64,000 bases of DNA, from assembly GCF_010091945.1 (NCBI RefSeq), contig NZ_WVIE01000014.1:1-64000 (forward strand). Reading direction: 5' to 3'. This DNA comes from Myxacorys almedinensis A. Its GTDB lineage: Bacteria; Cyanobacteriota; Cyanobacteriia; Leptolyngbyales; Leptolyngbyaceae. The notes under the pieces were generated by a model. The model saw nothing but the letters and a program-made list of their open reading frames with translations. It did no database searches and had not been told where the DNA came from. Position numbers and translations under genes: made by a program. Position 1 is the first letter of the stretch, and each line of letters begins with the position of its first letter. This document shows, piece by piece, positions 43,927 to 52,193 of this stretch.

Positions 43927-44038
43927 GGAACCGCCTAGCGATGAACCCTGAGCCTTAGTTCTAGGGATGCCCCCCTTGAGGAACTCTGGTCTTAGCCCTA
44001 AGAACATTTCTGTTTGACCTCTTACCCGTTTCTCTCCT

Positions 44039-45469
44039 ATGTTGGAAGGCTCCATTCTGCACCATCTGAAACTCACTCACCAGCCGGATCGAGGGGGTAA
44101 ACGCTCCTTGAATTTCGGAGTGTATTACAAAAATACGCTGGTTTCGCTGTGTCATGCCCTGGAAGATTGTATTCTCACCTGCACGAGTGCGCCGTTGGTG
44201 ATTACTGCCTTCCAACGAGGAAAATGGTATCTCGAAGAAGCCGATCGCTATGCAGAACTTGCCGATCGCGCTCAACGGGTCGTGATTCTGGCATCTCCTG
44301 ATACTGGATTTGCCGAACATCCGACGAGCCAAAAAGCAAACGTCGATTTGGTTGCCCTAGAGAAGAGCGATCCAGTCGCTCAAGAATGGCACTTGATGAT
44401 CTTTGCGCCAACTTATACAGCGATGGTGTTGTGTCAGGAGATTTCTGCGGAGGACTACGGCACTCAGGGACTTCCTAAAACCGATTTAGAGCGTAAGTTT
44501 TATGGATTCTGGACATTTGAGGCAGAATTAGTTCGAGAAACCGTAGAGATTGCGATCGCTCATGTCGATCACTACAACCCGGATTTGGCGAATCAACTCC
44601 GGTCACAGGTTGAGACCATCGCCGCCGATGCTCAACAGCGCGATCGTGATGAGGTGTACACTGCCGTTTCCAGGGTGATTGATTATCTGCAAACCGGGCA
44701 ACAGACCTTAAGTCGCTCTCAAGAAGGGTTGGATAACAATCTGGTCTCCAACGAGCTTCAAGCCTTTTTAAGATTGGCACAATTGATCGATCAAACTGAT
44801 ATCAGCAATCCGATGGCAGCCGCCGAGGTCGCCACTCTGGCAGAAGCGATGGGGCAACTATTGGATCTTCCGGTGTGGCAGATGAATCGGCTGCGGTTAG
44901 CTGGATTGTTACATCGATTGGGGGTTTTGCAATCCGATAGCGTGTTAAGCCCAAGCAGTTTTGGTCACTATTCTGAAGATCCGCCTGTGCCGTTGAGTTG
45001 TCCGATCGTGCCGGGAGCGCAAATCTTGAGAACGATGCAACGACTTAAAGCGATCGCGACGATCATTACCCATCAAACAGAACGGTGGGATGGTCAGGGG
45101 CAGCCTGCCGGGCTTGCCGGAGACGAGATTCCTCTAGAGTCTAGAATTTTAGGGTTGCTGGTAGAATTTCAACAGCGCGTGGCAGAGGCTCGACTGGGCA
45201 AAGAGTCTCTTGGGGAGACCGGGCTAAGGGATGCCTTTGCCGCTTGTCAGGCAGAAGCGAGCGATCGCTGGGACCCAAAACTAGTCGAAGCGTTGGCGTT
45301 GCTGGTGAGCGCCATGCAGCAGGGCATGAATCTCTCGGTCAGTCTGCCAAAAATTGCCTCTAGCATGTGGCTGCTCGATTCTCATTCTGATGACGATTTG
45401 CTGAACCTAAACCATCACGATTCTTCTAAAGCAGTGTCAGATACTAACCAAGAGGTTATAAGTTCCTAA
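44039..45469 (+). CDS. DICT-domain protein with degenerate HD-GYP-like domain
   Basis: 476 aa. Residues about 20-160 form a DICT sensory domain (LVSLCHALEDCI, LVITAFQRGKWYLEEADRYAEL), which in cyanobacteria precedes GGDEF or kinase modules. Residues about 240-430 resemble HD-GYP c-di-GMP phosphodiesterases (LLHRLGVLQ, ITHQTERWDGQGQPAGLAGDEIP, LESRILGL). The catalytic HD dyad reads HR, and the GYP triplet reads GQP. Loss of the metal-binding Asp makes enzyme activity doubtful; it may bind a nucleotide or a partner instead. ATG start without a clear RBS, about 110 bases after the radical SAM gene. Confidence 0.82.
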   Translation: MLEGSILHHLKLTHQPDRGGKRSLNFGVYYKNTLVSLCHALEDCILTCTSAPLVITAFQRGKWYLEEADRYAELADRAQRVVILASPDTGFAEHPTSQKANVDLVALEKSDPVAQEWHLMIFAPTYTAMVLCQEISAEDYGTQGLPKTDLERKFYGFWTFEAELVRETVEIAIAHVDHYNPDLANQLRSQVETIAADAQQRDRDEVYTAVSRVIDYLQTGQQTLSRSQEGLDNNLVSNELQAFLRLAQLIDQTDISNPMAAAEVATLAEAMGQLLDLPVWQMNRLRLAGLLHRLGVLQSDSVLSPSSFGHYSEDPPVPLSCPIVPGAQILRTMQRLKAIATIITHQTERWDGQGQPAGLAGDEIPLESRILGLLVEFQQRVAEARLGKESLGETGLRDAFAACQAEASDRWDPKLVEALALLVSAMQQGMNLSVSLPKIASSMWLLDSHSDDDLLNLNHHDSSKAVSDTNQEVISS

Positions 45470-45570
45470 ATCTCCCCCTGCTCTCGATTTCAAGCCCTCA
45501 CTCTCAAGGTCTCACTCTCAAACCCTAATCTCAAATCCTCCCTATCCAACCCTCAGTATCGCAAAATGTT

Positions 45571-46236
45571 ATGGATCTTCAGGCAATTCGCTCAGGTAAG
45601 CTCAGGCAGTTGGCAGGCGTTGACTTGCAAGATGAGGATTTATCGAATACCGACCTGAGCGGCGTCAATCTTTCTGGGGCCAGGCTTTCAGGCGCGGATC
45701 TATCTGGAGCAAAGCTATCGGGGGCGTCGCTAGAAGGAGCTAATTTAGTTGGTTGTCAATGTGTTGGGGCAGACCTACGATCGACGCTAAGCGGGGCAAA
45801 TCTGATGCAAGCTGACCTCACCGAAGCCGATTTGCGTGGCAGCAATTTACGGGGAGCAAATCTTATGCGTGCCCGTTTGACCCGTGCGACCCTATCTGGA
45901 GCATTTTTAAGTGGGGCAAACCTGATCGGTGTTAGCCTTCAAGGTGTTGACCTGCGCGGGGCAGACTTGCGCGGGGCAAACCTCAGTGGTGTTAACCTGC
46001 ATGGCGCAAACTTGAGCCAGGCGGATCTGCAAGGCGCATTGCTGAGTGAAGCTAATTTAGAAGAAGCCGATCTGCAAGGCGCAAACCTTGCGGGGGCAAA
46101 CTTTGCAGGGGCAAATCTTCTCTGCACTGAGCTACAGGATGCACATCTTGAAGGGGCGAATCTGTCAAATGCTTGTTTGATAGGAACGGTTTTAGATAAA
46201 AATCAAAAACTTGTCGGTTCTAAGCATGAATCTTAG
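45571..46236 (+). CDS. Pentapeptide-repeat protein
   Basis: 221 aa, of which residues about 20-205 are uninterrupted A(D/N)LxG-type pentapeptide repeats (LSGADLSGAKLSGASLEGANL and so on). They fold as a right-handed quadrilateral beta-helix. There is no signal peptide, so it is cytoplasmic. These proteins are very common in cyanobacteria and mostly uncharacterised; a few mimic DNA and inhibit gyrase. It lies 101 bases after the DICT-HD gene on the same strand, so a shared transcript is possible. Confidence 0.9.
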   Translation: MDLQAIRSGKLRQLAGVDLQDEDLSNTDLSGVNLSGARLSGADLSGAKLSGASLEGANLVGCQCVGADLRSTLSGANLMQADLTEADLRGSNLRGANLMRARLTRATLSGAFLSGANLIGVSLQGVDLRGADLRGANLSGVNLHGANLSQADLQGALLSEANLEEADLQGANLAGANFAGANLLCTELQDAHLEGANLSNACLIGTVLDKNQKLVGSKHES

Positions 46237-46350
46237 CTCAATGCTCGATGTACTGTGATCGATGCGATGTTCTCTCAAGCTTAGCGATCGCTTCCCTATT
46301 TCACCCAATCAGATCCGCTGCTACCTCACTTTGATAGTCACCCAACCCCA

Positions 46351-46395
46351 AGGCGTGAGCGGAGGAAACTATAAGCTACAATTCCCCTCACGCCT
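46351..46395 (-). mobile_element. Possible solo right end of an IS200/IS605-type element
   Basis: AGGCGTGAG (46351-46359) pairs with CTCACGCCT (46387-46395). Read on the minus strand, the hairpin and its spacer (GGGGAATTGTAGCTTATAG) resemble the right end and omega-RNA tail of cyanobacterial IS605-type elements. GACTATCAA follows, with the TCAA typical of right-end cleavage. No tnpA or tnpB is attached. It may equally be a terminator for the convergent genes. Confidence 0.35.
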
Positions 46396-46405
46396 ATTCA
46401 CGGCT

Positions 46406-47302
46406 CTACAGACTGCTTGTTCTTGCCCCTTCAGGTAACGGTCTGCCTTTCGGTTCGGGAAGAGCCGGGCGGCGATCGTAGGGCATCGGAATGTACTGCA
46501 CCGACGGACGACCTCCTTGAGGTTGAGGATAAAGCTCCATCAGATCATAAATTTGCAGCGGTAGCCCCACCGTGATTGGTAGACCCATTTCCGTGGCTTC
46601 TTCAACGGTGATTGGGTAGTCGTGGGTAACTCTTCCGGTAGTGATTGCGTCGATGATAGAATCGATCTTCTCAGGGTCTACCTTCCGTTGCGGCACAGTG
46701 TCATTCAACAACGTCCGCACAAATCGCTGCACTTGGCTGATTGCCTTGCGGGAGAGGTCTGCCATGATCAGGGTTTGGTCGTCAATTTCGCTGATCGGTT
46801 TGTCTTCAACGACTTTCAAAATACTGGCAGCCGGAAAGTTGCCCAATTGAGGATCAACCGGACCGAGCACTGCATTGGCATCCATCACAATTTCATCGGC
46901 AGCGAGGGCTAGCATAGTTCCCCCGCTCATCGCATAGTGAGGCACAAACACCCTCACTTTTGACGGATGGCGGATTAGCGCCCGTGCAATTTGTTCTGTT
47001 GCCAGCACCAACCCGCCCGGCGTGTGCAGAATTAGATCGATCGGGACATCGGGCGGCGTCAGGCGAATCGCCCGAAGCACCTGCTCAGAATCTTCGATCG
47101 TGATGTAGCGCGATAGGGGAATTCCCAGCAAGCTGATCGATTCTTGGCGATGCACTAACAGAATGACCCGGCTATTGCCGCGCCGCTCAATCTCTTTAAG
47201 CGTGTTGAAGCGGCGTGTTTCTGTCCGGCGGCGCTGCCATAGGGGTTGAAGGGAAGAGAAGATAAAAAATATCCAAATGAAATCGAAAAAGCTAAAGGTC
47301 AT
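46406..47302 (-). CDS. SDH-family Clp-fold serine protease, membrane-anchored
   Basis: 298 aa. An N-terminal hydrophobic helix (about 3-20) anchors a ClpP/crotonase-fold domain of the SDH_protease type (PF01972). PIDLILHTPGG contributes the oxyanion region, and MSGGTMLALAADEIVMD holds the putative nucleophilic Ser; DANAVLGPVDPQ is also typical. Related SppA/NfeD-like proteases act on membrane or signal peptides; the substrate is unknown. The C-terminus is Pro-rich. No Shine-Dalgarno sequence is seen. It is convergent with the pentapeptide gene. Confidence 0.88.
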   Translation of the reverse strand: MTFSFFDFIWIFFIFSSLQPLWQRRRTETRRFNTLKEIERRGNSRVILLVHRQESISLLGIPLSRYITIEDSEQVLRAIRLTPPDVPIDLILHTPGGLVLATEQIARALIRHPSKVRVFVPHYAMSGGTMLALAADEIVMDANAVLGPVDPQLGNFPAASILKVVEDKPISEIDDQTLIMADLSRKAISQVQRFVRTLLNDTVPQRKVDPEKIDSIIDAITTGRVTHDYPITVEEATEMGLPITVGLPLQIYDLMELYPQPQGGRPSVQYIPMPYDRRPALPEPKGRPLPEGARTSSL

Positions 47303-47484
47303 AGGAGGAGAGGGGTATAGGAAAGTAAATAGAATGGCATTCCTATTGGTAACGGTTTCGCCAGGAAGAAATGTCTGCCTTGAGAGCTAAATCCATATTC
47401 TTCAGGCTTTGTCTTTACTAATCCACATTCTTCATCCTCTCTTTGTCTACAATCAGAAAGAAGACTCAAAAAACCGAGGCAACT

Positions 47485-48426
47485 GTGACAGACGCTCTAC
47501 ACTGGCAGCAGCGGATTGGAAGTCAGCGCGATTGGGTTTGGCGGGGGTGGCAAACGCGATATAGCTACATGAGGTCTCAGTCTCAAAACCCGTCTCCGCC
47601 GCTGATGTTATTGCACGGTTTTGGCGCATCCATTGGGCATTGGCGACACAATATGTCTGTGTTGAGTCAGCATCATGCTGTTTATGCCCTAGATTTGCTA
47701 GGGTTTGGCGCTTCGGAAAAAGCGATCGCACCCTACAATGTGACGCTTTGGATCGAGCAAGTTCACGATTTTTGGCAAACCTTTATTCGCACGCCGGTGA
47801 TTTTGATTGGAAATTCGATCGGGTCTCTGGTCTGTCTTGCTGCCGCCGCCGCTTATCCCGATATGGTGAAAGGCGTCGTCATGCTCAATTTGCCCGATTC
47901 TTCGGTGCTAGATACGCCAAGATGGGCGCAATCAGCCCTGAAGGTGCTCAGCCCGATCGGATCAATCACCAAAAGCATTTTCACGGTTCCCCTGATTTTT
48001 AATCCCTTTTTCAACCTGCTTCGGAGTCCGGCGGTGGTGCGAGTTTGGGCAAAACAAGCCTACGCAACGCCTACAGGAATTACGGATGAATTGATTGAAA
48101 TCCTGTCGATGCCAGCTTACGATCGCAATGCCGCTAGAGCGCTCCGAGCCATGGTGCGATCGCCAAAAGCCACGTCTTACACGGCTCGCACCATCTTGCC
48201 GAAACTAGAGGTGCCAATGCTGCTGTTTTGGGGACAACAAGATAGGTTTGTGCCACCAAACCTCGCGACCTATTGCGTTAATCTCAATCCTAAGCTGGAA
48301 TTAGTTGAGGTGAGCGATGCAGGGCACTGTCCCCACGATGAGCGCCCAGAGGAAGTCAACCACAAAATTTTGACTTGGATTGCGGCGTGGTCAGCTTGTG
48401 GGAGTACGAGCGCGACTTATGATTGA
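47485..48426 (+). CDS. Alpha/beta hydrolase
   Basis: About 313 aa alpha/beta-fold hydrolase. HGFGASIGHWRHN is the oxyanion segment, IGNSIGSLVCLAAA holds the nucleophilic Ser, and DAGHCPHDERPEEV the catalytic His. A helical cap lies between (about 165-235). It resembles plant and cyanobacterial pheophytinase/dehalogenase-like esterases; the substrate is unknown. I prefer the GTG at 47485, with GAGG five bases upstream, over the in-frame TTG at 47443. It converges on the NRPS-like gene and overlaps its stop by 10 bases, so the 3' ends interlock. Confidence 0.88.
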   Translation: MTDALHWQQRIGSQRDWVWRGWQTRYSYMRSQSQNPSPPLMLLHGFGASIGHWRHNMSVLSQHHAVYALDLLGFGASEKAIAPYNVTLWIEQVHDFWQTFIRTPVILIGNSIGSLVCLAAAAAYPDMVKGVVMLNLPDSSVLDTPRWAQSALKVLSPIGSITKSIFTVPLIFNPFFNLLRSPAVVRVWAKQAYATPTGITDELIEILSMPAYDRNAARALRAMVRSPKATSYTARTILPKLEVPMLLFWGQQDRFVPPNLATYCVNLNPKLELVEVSDAGHCPHDERPEEVNHKILTWIAAWSACGSTSATYD

Positions 48427-51400
48427 GGGAGCAACGCGACAGGTGGTTCTTCAGTCGCGATCGCGGTATCAAAATAAGCCTGAATTTTTTCAGCGATTAC
48501 CTGGACATTAGGTTCTTGAAGCATACTAGAATGTCCACCAGGGATATCATACACTTGGACTTTTTCACTTACCCGCTTGCCCCACCCAAACAGCGGATCA
48601 CTATAGAGTTCAACATAAGGGGTGTCATCGACCAGAGTACCATCAAAAACATTGCTTTTCTGAGTAGCTCGAAACAGCAATATTTCTCCTACAAACATTC
48701 CCTGAAACACATAATCTTGTTCCGCCCAAAGCAAGACTTTCCGAACTGGAATTCCCTGTAGCCCTCTGGGTACAGGAAGCCCTTTTTCCAAGCAGTTTCT
48801 CAGTAGCTTGAGTTGAATGCGATCGCGAATGATTTCAAGTCGCCTCTGGGATTCATAAACAGCCAAATTTGTTGTCTTCTTTCTAATCTGATTCAGCATG
48901 TAAAGCAGTTGTTCGTGGGGTTTAAGATGATCATTGCCACTTAATCCGGTTGAAAGCCGCTTTAGGCGTTGGTTGGCAATATATCCAGTTCGTTTAGCGG
49001 CTCCAGCATCAGCCGCTTCAATAATGACAACCATCTCAACCGATTCCCCTTGTTCTTGAAGCCGCAAAGCCATCTCAAACGCCAATATTCCTCCAGCACA
49101 CATCCCGCCTAAAAAGTACGGTCCTTGGGGTTGCACCTGGCGAATTTGCTCAATGTAGTAATCGACTATGCTTGAAATCCGAGTATGGAGGATGGGACAG
49201 CTATCAGAGCTAAAAGGCTGAATGCCGTAGACTGGCACTTCCGGGTCTAAAGCATAGGCCAAAGAACGGTAGAGCAGCGTTTCGCCATCTCCGTCGTGGA
49301 TGAAGAAAACAGGTGGTTTTGTCTGTCCTGCTTTAAGCAGTGTCAGTGAATTTTGCAAGTGGGTCTGATTAGATTGCAGAACTGTTGCAAGCTGTTCAAT
49401 CGTAGGAGCAGATAACAATGTGCTGAGCGGTAACCGTTTACCAAATTTCTCTTCAATCTGAGCAAAGATCTGCACTGCCAGCAGCGAGTCTCCTCCGAGT
49501 TCAAAGAAATCGTTCTGAATACCAATCAGTTGAATCCCCAGGACGGCTTGCCAAATCTGGGTCAGTTGCTGCTCCCCTTCATTTCGAGGAGAAACGATCG
49601 TTTTGAGACCGACCCAGTGGTCAGACGTGGGCATCGGCAAGGCTCGACGATCGACTTTCTGATTGGGGTTGAGGGGCAGCGCCTCTAGTGCTACAAACGC
49701 GGCAGGAACCATGTAATCTGGCAATTTGGTTTGCAGAAAGCGGTGGATCTCCTCGATCGAAGGATTCAGTACTTGATCCAACACCACGTAAGCAACTAAT
49801 CTATTTTCGCTGCTGCCAAAGTCACGAGCCATAACGACTCCCTCACGAACGCCGGGAACCTGCCGTAAGGTCGTCTCAATATCACCCAACTCGATCCGAA
49901 TTCCACGCAGCTTGATCTGAAAATCTGCACGTCCTAGAAACTCCAGATTGCCGTCGGTTCCAAATCGCCCCAAATCGCCCGTTCGGTAGAATCGTTGTCC
50001 ATCAATTGTGACAAACTTTTCCTGGGTTAAGTCTTCCCGGTTGAGGTAGCCTTTTGTTACCCCGGCACCGCCTACATAAATCTCACCCAGGAGACCGATC
50101 GGCACTAAGTTTTGTTGTGAATCATACAAGCGAACAGCAACATTATTAAAGGGTTTGCCAATTCGGCTCTTTGTAACAATTTGAGTTTTCGGAACCGGGT
50201 AGGTCGTGCATAGAGAGCTAACTTCACTACAGCCGTAAAGAACCGCAACGTTGGCGTTTGGAAAGATACCCTTCATCTCTTCTAGTAAATCAGGAGAAAC
50301 GGTATCTCCTCCTGTGAACACATGTTTAACACCCTGAAATTTTTGGATATTTAGTTCATTATCTTTGATGTACCCCAACAGTTTTTGCATCAAGCTGGGA
50401 ACAGTGTGAATCATTGTTAGCTGTTCCAAGGTTTGAACCATTTGAGCAAAATCTAAAACATGCTCTCGATCAAGAATAGTGAGAATTCCACCCGCCGCGA
50501 GTGGAGACAATAGCTCAAATATGGAGATGCTAAAGGTGTAGCGAGCGATCGAGGGCATAACATCATGATGGTCAAAGCCAAGCCGCTCTTGAGTTGCAAG
50601 AATATAATTCACCAAATTTCTGTGACTTGCCATCACCCCCTTTGGCTTGCCAGTGGTGCCGGAGGTATAAATAATGTAGGCAGTTTGGTCAAGGGAAATC
50701 TCGTTTGCAGGATTGTGGGTTGGAAATGCATTGATAATTTTCCAATCTTGGTCAAGACAAAGGGTATGGTCTGCGATCGCAGGTAATCCCGGTTGCAGTT
50801 GCGCTTGTGTGAGTAAAACTTTCGCCTGTGTATCTTCTAGAATCGATGTCAGGCGGTCTTTAGGGTGAGCCGGGTCGAGAGGAACATAGACGCCGCCTGC
50901 CTTAAGAATGCCTAACAGGCTGACAGCAATCTCTAGAGATGGTTGAACACAAACCGCAACTCGAACCTCTGCTCCAACTCCTACGCTGGTTAAGTAATGA
51001 GCAAGCTGGTTAACGCGCTGGTTTAGCTCTCCATACGTAAATTGTTTTCCCTTACAGGTCAGCGCAATCTGATCTGGATTCTGTGCTGCATACGTCTCAA
51101 TCTGCTGATAAATAGGAAGCTCTGGATAGCTGACCGTTTCACTATTCCATTCCACCAGCAGTTGATGTTGTTCTGTTTGTGTTAATAAAGGCAACTGTGC
51201 AATTGAACTATTCAAATCTTGGCTAATTGCTGATAGCAATACCTGGAAATGACTTGATAAGCGCTGAATTGTATCTGCCTCAAAAAGATTAGAATTGTAT
51301 GTAAAAATTCCAGTGATCTCCTGTTCTCGCTGAAAAATCACAAGATTTAATTCTACATTGTTAATGCATCTGTGGTTTTTTTGCTGAACCTCTAAGATCA

Positions 51401-52004
51401 AGTGTTTTTCATTTTCAATGCCAGAGCTATCTGTGATAAATGTAGCAATGATCGGCGACCTTAATTGCTGATTCTGTTGACCGGTTGGCTGATTTTGCGA
51501 ATCTGGCAAATTTTCCGGGGCGATCGCTTCTAGAGTTGCAGAAAGGTGATGGACTAAGTTTCGGATATCGATCTCATCGTGTATCAGACTGCTGATCTCT
51601 GTTGCATACATCTGGTCGCTGTCGTAGTCGAGAATGAGCAATCCCAAACCAATCGCTTCCTGGTGAGTATAACGATTTAGTAAAGCTTTGAATGCAGTTA
51701 GCAGCAGCGATCGGACATTTGTGCTTTCGTGTTGAGCTTGTGCATTAAGAGATTCAATTAAATCACTAGATAAAGAAAATTTGTGGTAGCCAGGCTGGTA
51801 GAGTGTTGAAGGGGTTTTAGGGAAATCGCTGGGTAATTGCAAACTGGCAGGCTCATCAACAGTTGATTTCTGTCCGACCTCATCTAATATCTGATCAGAA
51901 CTTGAACCATGATCGCTTGTTTTGCCCTGAGGTGACGATTCTACAGCCGCAGAAATTGTTGTTGCAGAAATTGTTGTAGGACGGGTAACTAAGTTTTCAA
52001 CCAT
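48417..52004 (-). CDS. NRPS-like synthetase: half-condensation, adenylation, carrier, thioesterase
   Basis: About 1195 aa. In order: a low-complexity start; a partial condensation domain (about 70-280) lacking the HHxxxDG catalytic half; an adenylation domain (about 300-790, with YTSGTTGKPKG, RTGDLGR and NPNQKVDRR); a carrier domain with FFELGGDSLL (Ser about 840); and a thioesterase (about 895-1195). The A domain has Ser where the amino-group-binding Asp235 (GrsA numbering) should be. By eye the ten-residue code is about SIFHFGLLCK, so a keto, hydroxy or aryl acid is likely. The thioesterase nucleophile is Cys (GGMCAGG), with His in GGHSSML. Last gene of the cluster. ATG at 52004 chosen; a GTG at 52070 is possible. 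Confidence 0.9.
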   Translation of the reverse strand: MVENLVTRPTTISATTISAAVESSPQGKTSDHGSSSDQILDEVGQKSTVDEPASLQLPSDFPKTPSTLYQPGYHKFSLSSDLIESLNAQAQHESTNVRSLLLTAFKALLNRYTHQEAIGLGLLILDYDSDQMYATEISSLIHDEIDIRNLVHHLSATLEAIAPENLPDSQNQPTGQQNQQLRSPIIATFITDSSGIENEKHLILEVQQKNHRCINNVELNLVIFQREQEITGIFTYNSNLFEADTIQRLSSHFQVLLSAISQDLNSSIAQLPLLTQTEQHQLLVEWNSETVSYPELPIYQQIETYAAQNPDQIALTCKGKQFTYGELNQRVNQLAHYLTSVGVGAEVRVAVCVQPSLEIAVSLLGILKAGGVYVPLDPAHPKDRLTSILEDTQAKVLLTQAQLQPGLPAIADHTLCLDQDWKIINAFPTHNPANEISLDQTAYIIYTSGTTGKPKGVMASHRNLVNYILATQERLGFDHHDVMPSIARYTFSISIFELLSPLAAGGILTILDREHVLDFAQMVQTLEQLTMIHTVPSLMQKLLGYIKDNELNIQKFQGVKHVFTGGDTVSPDLLEEMKGIFPNANVAVLYGCSEVSSLCTTYPVPKTQIVTKSRIGKPFNNVAVRLYDSQQNLVPIGLLGEIYVGGAGVTKGYLNREDLTQEKFVTIDGQRFYRTGDLGRFGTDGNLEFLGRADFQIKLRGIRIELGDIETTLRQVPGVREGVVMARDFGSSENRLVAYVVLDQVLNPSIEEIHRFLQTKLPDYMVPAAFVALEALPLNPNQKVDRRALPMPTSDHWVGLKTIVSPRNEGEQQLTQIWQAVLGIQLIGIQNDFFELGGDSLLAVQIFAQIEEKFGKRLPLSTLLSAPTIEQLATVLQSNQTHLQNSLTLLKAGQTKPPVFFIHDGDGETLLYRSLAYALDPEVPVYGIQPFSSDSCPILHTRISSIVDYYIEQIRQVQPQGPYFLGGMCAGGILAFEMALRLQEQGESVEMVVIIEAADAGAAKRTGYIANQRLKRLSTGLSGNDHLKPHEQLLYMLNQIRKKTTNLAVYESQRRLEIIRDRIQLKLLRNCLEKGLPVPRGLQGIPVRKVLLWAEQDYVFQGMFVGEILLFRATQKSNVFDGTLVDDTPYVELYSDPLFGWGKRVSEKVQVYDIPGGHSSMLQEPNVQVIAEKIQAYFDTAIATEEPPVALLPQS

Positions 52005-52193
52005 TGCTTGAGTACCGGGATAAGAATATATAAACTGACTGTGTGGACTTTGGGCACACACAACAAACACAAATCATGATTTAATCGCAATTCAGCATGG
52101 GAAACGCTTCGTAGCGATGTTACGGTAGAGCCACCCAACAAATCCTGATGATCCTTTACGGTGTCTTCAATAGAAGAAATAAACCTGCGATCG

